Assembly: GCA_043784065.1 (NCBI GenBank)
Contig: JAYVYR010000014.1
Span: forward strand, 1 to 16,796
DNA: 16,796 bases
Direction: 5' to 3'
Source of the DNA: Bog-756 sp043784065
Lineage (GTDB): Bacteria; Actinomycetota; Acidimicrobiia; Acidimicrobiales; RAAP-2
Of the stretch, positions 6,992 to 13,722 are shown piece after piece (position 1 is the first letter of the stretch; each line of letters opens with the position of its first letter). Under the pieces are notes generated by a model. That model saw nothing but the letters and a program-made list of their open reading frames with translations. It did no database searches and was not told where the DNA came from. A program made the translations under genes and the position numbers.

Positions 6992-8220
6992 AAGTAGCGC
7001 ACTGCGGCCGAGGCCGTTCGGCCGCCGCTGAACATCGCACCCTGCAGTGATGCAGTGTCTCGATGGTCGCCGCAGACGAATCGCCCACCGCCCAGGTCGA
7101 CCCGACGGCGAGGGTCGAACGGCGGCGCCTGACGAGGTTGCCCATGGGGGATGACATCGGTGCGCAGGTGTTCCCAATCGACAGTGGCCGTGCCGAACCA
7201 TGCAGCCAACTGCTCGATCACCCGACCCGTCAGGCCGGGCTCGAGGGCCTCGGGCCCAGGGACGGCTGCGGCCACCAGGCTGCGGCCGGGCGGCGAGTAG
7301 GACGGGGCCACCTCGCTCAGGACGGCGAGGTTGCGGACCGGACCGCCGCCCGTGCCCTCGAGGGCCAGCGTGGTTCCCTGAAGCGGCGCGGCCGTAGTGG
7401 CGAACCAGCAACAGGCCGCGGCACGGGAGCCGGGGTCGGCGACCATCGGTCCGAGGAGCCGGTGGGCCTCGGGACCATCTGTGGCCACGACGACGGCCCG
7501 CGCCGGCAGTACTTCGCCGCTCTGGAACACGACCATGGTCCCTTCCAGCCTCTCGACCCGGGCTCCGAGGCGGACCGTGCCATGGGGTAGGGCGGAGGCC
7601 AACTGCCCCGGCACGGCTCCCATGCCGCCGGCTGGCACCGCAGTTGGGCCGGAGGCCAGCATGCGAAGAATCAGGTCGAACCGCCTACTGGACACCTCGA
7701 GGTCGGGGTCGAGCTGGATGCCGGCGAACAGCGGCAGCCAGAACGATCGCACCATCCGCGAGCTGAAACCGAGGCCCTCGAGGCGCTCCCGAGTGGTGAC
7801 GTCCGGGCCCCGCAGGATCTCTCCTACCGGTCGGATCCGGTCGGCCAGCACGAGGCGGGCCAGCCGGAGTTTGTCGCCCAGGGTGCCTACCGGGGCGACA
7901 AGGGTCGCCGGAAGCTGGGACGGTCGGCGGAGGGGGTCGCCCAATGAGTGGAACCCGTCGTCGAGGTGCACCACCGCACCCGGAGCGAACGGGCGGAGTT
8001 CGAGGCCGTCCAGGTCCAAACGCTTCTGTACTTCGGGATAGGCGCACAGCAGGATCTGGAAGCCGCGGTCGAGGAGGAAGCCGTCGACGGCGTCGGTGCG
8101 GACCCTACCCCCCACCCCGTCAGAGCCGTCGACGACGGTGCAGTCCACCCCGGCCCGAACCAGGTCGAGCGCGCACGTGAGGCCGGCCATGCCGGCTCCC
8201 ACCACTACGACGTCGCTCAC
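6982..8220 (-). CDS. FAD-dependent amine-oxidase-like oxidoreductase
   Basis: This 412-residue flavoprotein resembles the amine oxidase / protoporphyrinogen oxidase / phytoene desaturase superfamily. The N-terminus has the Rossmann motif VVVGAGMAG (GxGxxG at residues 8-13), an acidic residue at the end of the second strand (Asp31), and the GGRVRTD signature just after. The C-terminus has the second FAD contact, VCGDHRDTASLQGAMFSGGRTA, with Gly384-Asp385. The frame is open to 8292, but GTG 8220 starts right before the Rossmann fold. It overlaps the stop of the CbiX-like gene as GTGA, which indicates translational coupling. It is the last gene of the minus-strand operon. The substrate is unknown; a tetrapyrrole is suggested only by its neighbour, and a carotenoid or amine is equally possible. 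Confidence 0.88.
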   Translation of the reverse strand: MSDVVVVGAGMAGLTCALDLVRAGVDCTVVDGSDGVGGRVRTDAVDGFLLDRGFQILLCAYPEVQKRLDLDGLELRPFAPGAVVHLDDGFHSLGDPLRRPSQLPATLVAPVGTLGDKLRLARLVLADRIRPVGEILRGPDVTTRERLEGLGFSSRMVRSFWLPLFAGIQLDPDLEVSSRRFDLILRMLASGPTAVPAGGMGAVPGQLASALPHGTVRLGARVERLEGTMVVFQSGEVLPARAVVVATDGPEAHRLLGPMVADPGSRAAACCWFATTAAPLQGTTLALEGTGGGPVRNLAVLSEVAPSYSPPGRSLVAAAVPGPEALEPGLTGRVIEQLAAWFGTATVDWEHLRTDVIPHGQPRQAPPFDPRRRVDLGGGRFVCGDHRDTASLQGAMFSGGRTASAAVRYLAG

Positions 8221-8732
8221 CGGAGGATGCACCGACCCGTTCCGGCACAAGCGGAGCATTCGTCGGCTCGGCCGTCCACGTGGGCCAGGCAATGGGCGAG
8301 CCGGATCTCGACGAGGTCCAGTAGCCGCGGGTCAGGACCGAGGGGGGCGGCCACCAGCCACCGGATCCCGGAGTGGCCGGCGGCCGCAGCTTCGGCCAGC
8401 GCGGGAATATCCCGGTCCCAATGATTGCCCGGCCCCAGAAAGTAGGGGGCGATGGCGATCGTGGTGGCACCCGCTGCCACGCAGCGGTCGAAGGCGGAGG
8501 CGATCGACGGCTCGGCCAGTTCCATGTGGGCCGGCTCGACTATGGGGTAGGGCAGCCGATCGGCCGAGGCCCGCACGAACGATTCGAAGCCGGCGTTCGC
8601 CTCGGCGCGGCGGGTTCCGTGGTCGACGACGATAACGGCCACCGTGCCGCCAGTATCGGGTGATAGCTGTCCGTGGGCATCGGGGTGGTCCGGCATCGAG
8701 GCCAACACTACGGCGGCCCGCGGGGATGCCAT
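8217..8732 (-). CDS. CbiX/SirB-like single-domain chelatase with Cys-rich tail
   Basis: This 171-residue protein belongs to the class II chelatase family, which inserts Co2+ or Fe2+ into sirohydrochlorin for cobalamin or sirohaem synthesis. VDHGT contains the expected metal-binding His38, and the block APYFLGPGNHWDRDIP (95-110) is the family signature with His104. It is a single-domain form. The tail carries four cysteines, Cys148, Cys159, Cys162 and Cys168, the last three as CxxCxxxxxC, which could bind a metal or Fe-S cluster. ATG 8732 lies 7 nt after the Ogt stop. The open frame to 9053 is antisense-like and overlaps ogt, so I reject it. No other cobalamin or sirohaem genes are adjacent, so the metal and pathway are uncertain. 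Confidence 0.82.
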   Translation of the reverse strand: MASPRAAVVLASMPDHPDAHGQLSPDTGGTVAVIVVDHGTRRAEANAGFESFVRASADRLPYPIVEPAHMELAEPSIASAFDRCVAAGATTIAIAPYFLGPGNHWDRDIPALAEAAAAGHSGIRWLVAAPLGPDPRLLDLVEIRLAHCLAHVDGRADECSACAGTGRCILR

Positions 8733-8739
8733 TCGGGTA

Positions 8740-9237
8740 TCAGCTCCGCCCGGACCGCTCCAGATCCAGGAGGACCGCCTTGCGGTCGAGCCCGCCGCCG
8801 TAGCCACCCAGCGAACCGTCGCCGGCGATGACCCGGTGGCAGGGCACGAAGATGGCGATCGGGTTGCGCCCGTTGGCCGACCCGACGGCCCGCGACGCCT
8901 TCGGGTTGCCGACCCGACGGGCCAGTTCGCCATAGCTGATCGTCTCGCCATAGGGGATGGAGCGCAGCTGCGACCACACCCGGAGCTGGAAGTCGGTGCC
9001 CTCGAGGGCCATGGGAACGTCGAAGCTGGTGCGTTTCCCAGCAAAGTACTCACCGAGTTGGCTCACCACCTGGGTGAACTCGCCGTCGTCGCGCACGCTG
9101 CCCGGCGGGGCCGGGGTGGCGTGGGCCTGATCCTCCATCTCCAGATGGGTGAGGTGTCCGTCCCGCGACGTCAACGTCAGCCGCCCGACGGGGCTGTCGA
9201 CGGTGGTCACGCAGTTGGGGGCGGAGGAATCAGGCAT
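8740..9237 (-). CDS. ogt: Methylated-DNA--protein-cysteine S-methyltransferase
   Basis: This 165-residue suicide repair protein removes alkyl groups from O6-alkylguanine and O4-alkylthymine onto its own cysteine. The active-site motif is PCHRV with Cys133. The following GDGSLGGYGGGLDRKAVLL and the preceding SRAVGSANGRNPIAIFVPCH blocks are typical. The recognition helix region (YGETISYGELARRVG) is intact. ATG 9237 is preceded by AAGGAG with about 8-nt spacing. The start lies 31 nt inside the end of the AdaA-AlkA gene, so the two are probably translated together. The upstream protein lacks this domain, so the pair reproduces the functions of a complete Ada protein plus AlkA. Confidence 0.95.
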   Translation of the reverse strand: MPDSSAPNCVTTVDSPVGRLTLTSRDGHLTHLEMEDQAHATPAPPGSVRDDGEFTQVVSQLGEYFAGKRTSFDVPMALEGTDFQLRVWSQLRSIPYGETISYGELARRVGNPKASRAVGSANGRNPIAIFVPCHRVIAGDGSLGGYGGGLDRKAVLLDLERSGRS

Positions 9238-10781
9238 GGGCGGGCTCCTTCGTGTCTGGGGATCCGGGCGGTTGCCCGGCGTACGGCAAGGGTGGTGGGA
9301 TCGCCGGTTGTGACGTCCCTTGGAGGCCACGCGTTGATCGGATGGTCAGAGGTGGCCCACAGGTGCTGGACGGCGTAGGCCCGCCATGGCCGCCATGGCC
9401 CGGACCGCTTCCGCAGTGCCGACGGGGTCGACCCCAGTCCGAGATTGGTGGCCACCCGTCGCACGCCGAGGTCGCCCACACAGAACGCGTCCGGGTCCCC
9501 GAGGGCCCGCATGGCGACCATCTCCACCGTCCACGGACCGACGCCGGGAAGTCCGGCCAGAACCCGCCTCGCCTCGGCCCTGTCGCTCCCGGGTCCGAGG
9601 TCGAGACGGCCCGACACCAGTGCCTCCACCAAGCCGACGAGCGTCCGGGACCGACCCCCGGGAAGCGCCGGTGCCACCGCCTCCAGCTGGTCAGGCGTCG
9701 GGAAGAGATGGGTGAGCCCGCCGCCGGCGTCGTCGACCAGCTCGCCATGGGCGGCCACCAGAGCACCCGCCGCGGTCCGGGCCGCCGCCGTCGACACCTG
9801 CTGACCGAGTACAGCCCGGACGGCGAACTCGGGGCCATCCACCGTGCGGGGTACGCGGCGACCGGGAGCTCTCGCCACTAGTGGAGCCAGGACGGGGTCG
9901 GCGCCCAGCACGCGGTCGACCGCCTCGGGGTCGGCGTCGAGGTCGAGCAGGCGCCGGCACCGGGCGACAGCCGTCGTGAGATCGGCCACGTCAGCGAGGA
10001 CTACCTGACAGGCGATGTGGTCCGGGGTCGGAGTCAACGCCACGATGCCGGGGCCGTGGGCCAGCCGGAGGGTGCGGCGGTAGGTGGTGCCGACTACCTC
10101 CTCCACCCCGGGCACGGCGGTGGCGGCCAGGTGTCCGAACAGATTGTCCGGAGTCAACGGCCTGCGGAACGGGAGGCGGACGGTCAGTTCCCCCAGGACT
10201 CCCTGACTAGCGCACCCGGCGGTGCGCCCGGAGCGCAACGCAGTCGGCGCAATCCCGAACACGGCCCGGACGGTGTCGTTGAATTGACGGATGCTGGCGA
10301 AACCGGCGCCGAAGGCCACCTCGGCCATGGGCAGCGACGTGGTTTCGATCAGGATCCGAGCGGTCTGGGCCCGTTGAGCCCGGGCCAGGGCGACCGGTCC
10401 AGCACCGACTTCAGTCAGCAGCAGGCGCTCGAGTTGGCGGACGCTGTACCCGAGCGCGGCAGCCAGGCCGGGCACCCCCGAGCGGTCGATGGTGCCGTCG
10501 GCGATCAGCCGCATGGCCCGACCGACCACATCGGCCCGGACGTCCCACTCGGGCGACCCCGGGGTGGCATCGGGCCGGCAGCGCTTGCATGCCCGGAAGC
10601 CGGCCCGCTGGGCGGCGGCTGCGGTAGGGAGGAAACGGACATTGCGGCGCAGCGGGGTCCGGGCCGGGCAGCTCGGCCGGCAGTAGATCCCGGTCGAGGT
10701 CACGGCGGTCACGAACCAACCGTCGAATCGCGGGTCGCCCGACTGCACGGCAAGGTAGCAGCGGGCCGGATCGTCGAGCAC
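9207..10781 (-). CDS. AdaA-AlkA fusion: methylphosphotriester sensor/regulator and 3-methyladenine glycosylase
   Basis: This 524-residue protein combines alkylation sensing and base excision. The N-terminal Ada zinc domain has Cys34, Cys38, Cys65 and Cys68, with the same 4-27-3 spacing as E. coli Ada, so Cys34 should accept methyl groups from phosphotriesters. An AraC-type helix-turn-helix region follows (about 85-180, with the segment AEVAFGAGFASIRQFNDTVR). Then come an AlkA N-terminal domain (from about 195) and a HhH-GPD glycosylase. There, LPGVGPWTVEM forms the hairpin and Asp437 in VGDLGVRR is the expected catalytic acid. The start is GTG 10781, followed directly by MLDDPARCY; I see no Shine-Dalgarno sequence. 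As first gene of the operon it probably regulates its own transcription after alkylation damage, as Ada does. Confidence 0.93.
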   Translation of the reverse strand: MLDDPARCYLAVQSGDPRFDGWFVTAVTSTGIYCRPSCPARTPLRRNVRFLPTAAAAQRAGFRACKRCRPDATPGSPEWDVRADVVGRAMRLIADGTIDRSGVPGLAAALGYSVRQLERLLLTEVGAGPVALARAQRAQTARILIETTSLPMAEVAFGAGFASIRQFNDTVRAVFGIAPTALRSGRTAGCASQGVLGELTVRLPFRRPLTPDNLFGHLAATAVPGVEEVVGTTYRRTLRLAHGPGIVALTPTPDHIACQVVLADVADLTTAVARCRRLLDLDADPEAVDRVLGADPVLAPLVARAPGRRVPRTVDGPEFAVRAVLGQQVSTAAARTAAGALVAAHGELVDDAGGGLTHLFPTPDQLEAVAPALPGGRSRTLVGLVEALVSGRLDLGPGSDRAEARRVLAGLPGVGPWTVEMVAMRALGDPDAFCVGDLGVRRVATNLGLGSTPSALRKRSGPWRPWRAYAVQHLWATSDHPINAWPPRDVTTGDPTTLAVRRATARIPRHEGARPCLIPPPPTA

Positions 10782-10900
10782 CTACCGAGTCTGACCGACA
10801 GTGAGTCTCGTGACTAGCGGAATTGCGACAGGGCAGTGGGCCGTCCCGTCCGGATAGGTTCTGCGGTGGTCGGGGACTTCCTTCGACCGGAGGTGGCAAC
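10782..10900. promoter_or_regulatory. Divergent control region between the repair operon and the GH18 gene
   Basis: These 119 nt must hold promoters for both directions. On the plus strand, GATAGGTT contains a TAGGTT -10-like box at 10855-10860, followed by a strong GGAGG ribosome-binding site at 10889-10893 for the GH18 gene. I cannot identify a convincing -35, nor a promoter for the leftward repair operon. If the AdaA part regulates the operon, its operator should be here, but no copy of the E. coli Ada box is evident. Confidence 0.4.
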
Positions 10901-11923
10901 ATGAGTGACAGAGTCCACCATCGCGCACAGCAGGGACGACAGCGGGTGCGGCGCGCGTTGACGACCGTCGCGCTGTGCCTCAGTGCCCTGGGTGCAGCGC
11001 TGGTGCCGATCGCCGGCGTCAGCGCTGCACCGACCCCGGTGAGCCGAGCCGCCCCCTACCTGTACCTCGGCTGGGGCAACCCGCCGGACCCGACCGCCAT
11101 CATGTCGGCCACCGGAATTCGCGCCTTCACCCTTGCTTTCGTACTTGCCGGCCGGGGGTGCACGCCGAGGTGGGACGGGAACCGGCCCCTCCTCGGAGGT
11201 AGCGACGCAACTTCCATCGCCGTCATCCGCGCAGCTGGTGGCGACGTATCGGCGTCCTTCGGCGGATGGTCGGGCCGCAAACTGGGGACCGTCTGCAAGA
11301 CGGCAACTGCACTGGCCGCTGCCTATGGTCAGGTGATCGACGCGTATGGGCTCCATGCCATCGATGTCGACATCGAACACACAGAGTTCACCAATGCCAG
11401 CACCCGGTCGCGGGTTATGGCTGCACTGCGCCTGGTCCAGCTGACCCACCCGACTGTCGAGATCAGCGTCACCTTCTCCAGCACGCCCGCCGGGCCCGAC
11501 GCCACCGGCAGGAGCTTGCTGGCCGAAGCCGCTTCGGTCGGGTTTGTTCCCTACGCCTGGACAATCATGCCGTTCGACTTCGGAGTTCCGGTGACAGCTA
11601 TGGGGGCGGCCAGCGTGACCGCCGCCGAAGGACTGCATGCCGCCCTGTTGGCCAACTCCGGTATGGATTCGACCACGGCCTACGCCCATATGGGCATCTC
11701 CACCATGAACGGGCAAACCGACCAGGCCAACGAGACGGTAGGTGCCGCCGACTACCGAACCATGGTCACTTACGCCGGGACACACCACCTGGGCCGGCTC
11801 ACTTTCTGGGCGGTCAACCGCGACCGGTCGTGCCCGGTCGGCACCGCCCCGGGCGACATGTGCAGCGGCATCGTCCAGGCCGACCACCTGTTCACCACAC
11901 TGACCGCCGGATTCACAGGCTGA
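10901..11923 (+). CDS. Secreted GH18 chitinase-like glycosidase
   Basis: This 340-residue exported protein has a GH18 catalytic barrel, the fold that cleaves chitin or related beta-1,4-GlcNAc glycans. The N-terminus is a signal peptide: an Arg-rich start, then a hydrophobic core and a VSAAP cleavage region near residue 43. The family motifs are VSASFGGWSG (the SxGG strand) and AIDVDIEHTEF, where Asp155, Asp157 and the catalytic Glu159 fit DxDxE; the outer Asp of DxxDxDxE is replaced. IMPFDFGV and LTFWAVNRDRSC are later conserved strands. There is no carbohydrate-binding module. ATG 10901 has GGAGG 7 nt upstream, and the extension to 10823 is rejected. An LLM oxidoreductase follows after 8 nt. 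Chitin is the likely but unproven substrate; peptidoglycan or host glycans are alternatives. Confidence 0.85.
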   Translation: MSDRVHHRAQQGRQRVRRALTTVALCLSALGAALVPIAGVSAAPTPVSRAAPYLYLGWGNPPDPTAIMSATGIRAFTLAFVLAGRGCTPRWDGNRPLLGGSDATSIAVIRAAGGDVSASFGGWSGRKLGTVCKTATALAAAYGQVIDAYGLHAIDVDIEHTEFTNASTRSRVMAALRLVQLTHPTVEISVTFSSTPAGPDATGRSLLAEAASVGFVPYAWTIMPFDFGVPVTAMGAASVTAAEGLHAALLANSGMDSTTAYAHMGISTMNGQTDQANETVGAADYRTMVTYAGTHHLGRLTFWAVNRDRSCPVGTAPGDMCSGIVQADHLFTTLTAGFTG

Positions 11924-11931
11924 GGAGAGGC

Positions 11932-12948
11932 GTGCACGTCCTCACCACTGTCCCGGTGCCTGAACTGGCCGCCGCCGGCGAGCAGTTCGCCGAGTTGGAA
12001 GCCGCCGGATTCGACGGCGCCTGCACCTACGAGACCCGTCACGACCCGTTCCTTCCCCTGGTATTGGCAGCCGACCGCACCACCACCCTGCGGTTGGGCA
12101 CGGCCATCGCCATCGCCTTCGCCCGCACTCCGATGTTGCTGGCCACCATCGGGCGGGACCTGCAGGACGCGTCGGCCGGGCGGTTCACCTTGGGGCTCGG
12201 AACCCAGGTGCGGCCCCACATCGAGCGGCGCTACTCGATGCCGTGGTCCCGACCAGCGGCCCGTCTGCGCGAGATGGTGCTGGCCATCCAGGCCATCTGG
12301 GACGCGTGGGACGGCATCGCCCCGCTCGACTTCAGGGGCGAGTTCTACACCCACACCCTGATGCCCCCGGCCTTCGACCCGGGGCCGGCCCTGTTCGGAC
12401 GACCACGGATACTCCTCGGAGGGGTCGGGCCCCACCTCACCCGCGTGGCCGCCGAGGTAGGCGACGGCATCCTCGTCCACCCGTTCGCCACCCGGGAATC
12501 GCTCGAGCAGATCACCCTTCCCGCAATCGATGACGGGCTCCGCACCGCCGGTCGTCAACGGTCCGAGTTCGACGTGACCGTGGTGACCATGATCGCCACC
12601 GGCGACTCCGGGGCTGAGCTCGACGAGGCCATCGCCACTGTGCGGGGCCAGCTCGCCTTCTACGGGTCGACGCCTGCCTATGCCCGGGTCCTCGAGTGCA
12701 ACGGGTGGGAAGGGCTCCACCCCCGGTTGAACGCGCTGTCGAAGGAGGGGCGGTGGGACGACATGGCCGAGCTGGTCACCGACGAGATGGTCGAGTCGGT
12801 CGCCATCGTGGGGCGTCGCGACGAGATCGCCGGCCGCATCCGGGCCAAGGTCGGTGGAATTGCCGATACCGTCAGCCTCGAGTGCACCCGTCGTCCCGAC
12901 CCCGGTCACTTCGCCGACATCTGCCGCGCTCTGCAGGCGGGCGACTGA
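11932..12948 (+). CDS. LLM class F420/flavin-dependent oxidoreductase
   Basis: This 338-residue protein has the luciferase-like monooxygenase barrel of F420H2- or FMN-dependent oxidoreductases. Visible features are FAELEAAGFDGACTYET near the N-terminus and the strand TTTLRLGTAIAIAFARTPM. They are followed by ASAGRFTLGLGTQVRPHIERR, with its phosphate-binding LGLGTQ turn, and RPRILLGGVGPHLTRVAAEVGDG. It looks closest to the actinobacterial F420-dependent subfamily called TIGR03617. The start is GTG 11932, 8 nt after the GH18 stop, with GGAGAGG just upstream at tight spacing. The long open frame reaching back to 11266 is antisense/shifted noise over the GH18 gene. It is probably cotranscribed with GH18, although no metabolic link is evident. 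Cofactor choice and substrate are uncertain. Confidence 0.88.
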   Translation: MHVLTTVPVPELAAAGEQFAELEAAGFDGACTYETRHDPFLPLVLAADRTTTLRLGTAIAIAFARTPMLLATIGRDLQDASAGRFTLGLGTQVRPHIERRYSMPWSRPAARLREMVLAIQAIWDAWDGIAPLDFRGEFYTHTLMPPAFDPGPALFGRPRILLGGVGPHLTRVAAEVGDGILVHPFATRESLEQITLPAIDDGLRTAGRQRSEFDVTVVTMIATGDSGAELDEAIATVRGQLAFYGSTPAYARVLECNGWEGLHPRLNALSKEGRWDDMAELVTDEMVESVAIVGRRDEIAGRIRAKVGGIADTVSLECTRRPDPGHFADICRALQAGD

Positions 12949-12968
12949 CACATTCCTCGGGACCGGGG

Positions 12969-13586
12969 CTACTTGTCGTCGGCGGCCCGCCAGCAGTACC
13001 AGGCCACCAGGCTGCGGTAGGGACGAAAGGGCTCGCCCAGGACGTCGAGCACCTTCGGGTCCGGAATGACGTCGAGCGACCATGCCTTGGCGTAGCCGGC
13101 CCGGACCCCGTAGTCGCCGATCGGCCACACATCGAGTCGGCTCAAGGTGCTCATCAGGAACATCTGCGCCGTCCACGGCCCTATGCCCCGAACCAGTGTC
13201 AGGTGGGCGACCACTTCGGCATCCGACAGACGGCCGATCCGGTCCAGGGCCACCGCGCCGGAAGCCACCTTGTCGGCCAGGTCGAGCAGCGACGCCGTCT
13301 TCGCTCCGCTCAGCCCGCAGGCTCGTAGCACCGGCTCCGGTGTGGCCAGGACACGCTCGGCCGTCACTTCGCCGCATAGTGCCTCGATCATCCGATTGTG
13401 GATTGAGGCAGCAGCCTTGCCCGCCAGCTGCTGGTAGACGATGTTTCCGGCCAGGTGGTCGAAGCGCTCGGTCGTGGGAATCCGCCGGCGGGCCGGCGGT
13501 GGGCCGTGCCGCTCGATCAGGCCGGCAAGTACAGGATCACAGGCACCCAATTCCGACACGGCTGCGGTCAGCGAAGTCGTCGGCAC
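12969..13586 (-). CDS. Stand-alone AlkA-like DNA-3-methyladenine glycosylase (HhH-GPD)
   Basis: This protein of about 205 residues is a helix-hairpin-helix base-excision glycosylase that removes alkylated purines. DHLAGNIVYQQLAGKAA is the conserved N-terminal helix, LVRGIGPWTAQM is the hairpin, and Asp158 in PIGDYGVRAGYAK is the expected catalytic acid. It lacks the sensor domains of the AdaA-AlkA fusion elsewhere in the window, so the region encodes two such glycosylases. The start is uncertain. The region upstream consists of in-frame repeats holding GTG codons at 13586, 13610, 13637, 13646 and 13655. I choose 13586 because recognisable sequence (PTTSLTAAVSELG) begins there. The frame runs on to 13898, but that part overlaps the divergent SRPBCC gene. 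It converges with the LLM gene, with 20 nt between. Confidence 0.85.
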   Translation of the reverse strand: MPTTSLTAAVSELGACDPVLAGLIERHGPPPARRRIPTTERFDHLAGNIVYQQLAGKAAASIHNRMIEALCGEVTAERVLATPEPVLRACGLSGAKTASLLDLADKVASGAVALDRIGRLSDAEVVAHLTLVRGIGPWTAQMFLMSTLSRLDVWPIGDYGVRAGYAKAWSLDVIPDPKVLDVLGEPFRPYRSLVAWYCWRAADDK

Positions 13587-13629
13587 CCACCGATGATGCC
13601 AGCTCGGCACCCACCGATGATGCCAGCTC
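13582..13629. repeat. Two perfect 24-bp tandem repeats with internal dyad
   Basis: GGCACCCACCGATGATGCC followed by AGCTC occurs twice in direct succession, at 13582-13605 and 13606-13629. Each copy begins GGCA and has TGCC 11 nt further on, so each unit is also an imperfect-spaced dyad (GGCA-N11-TGCC), like an operator. The array covers the start region of the HhH-GPD glycosylase and lies about 90 nt upstream of the SRPBCC start. Read in the glycosylase direction, each unit encodes eight residues (PSWHHRWV) in frame. Confidence 0.9.
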
Positions 13630-13632
13630 GGC

Positions 13633-13659
13633 AGCACACGCAGCACACGCAGCACACGC
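13633..13659. repeat. Three perfect 9-bp tandem repeats
   Basis: AGCACACGC is repeated three times without spacer at 13633-13641, 13642-13650 and 13651-13659, adjoining the 24-bp array. Read leftward it gives Leu-Arg-Val units in frame with the glycosylase, each with a GTG codon. Such short perfect repeats are prone to slippage and could vary between strains. Confidence 0.9.
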
Positions 13660-13671
13660 AGGCACGGGGCG

Positions 13672-13717
13672 TAGGCTCGACCTTGTGCAAGGGTGTCAAA
13701 GGACGACCGAGTGGAGG
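13672..13717 (+). promoter_or_regulatory. -10-like box and ribosome-binding site of the SRPBCC gene
   Basis: TAGGCT at 13672-13677 fits TANNNT and would place transcription start near 13684. GGAGG at 13713-13717 lies 5 nt before ATG 13723. No convincing -35 is seen; the expected position falls at the edge of the 9-bp repeat array. Confidence 0.4.
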
Positions 13718-13722
13718 ATCGC

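Noticed and set aside
8733..9053. Upstream extension of the CbiX-like frame
   Set aside because: It lies inside ogt in a shifted frame with low-complexity Ser/Arg composition; the chelatase fold begins after ATG 8732.
11266..11931. Upstream extension of the first LLM gene
   Set aside because: It overlaps the GH18 gene in another frame and is Arg-rich. The family start is at GTG 11932.
11770..13377. Minus-strand open frame of 535 codons
   Set aside because: It is antisense to the LLM gene and runs across the HhH-GPD gene in another frame; no motif is recognisable and composition is Gly/Arg/Pro-rich.
13582..13659. Possible CRISPR array
   Set aside because: The repeats are directly adjacent with no spacers, there are only two or three copies, and no cas gene is present.
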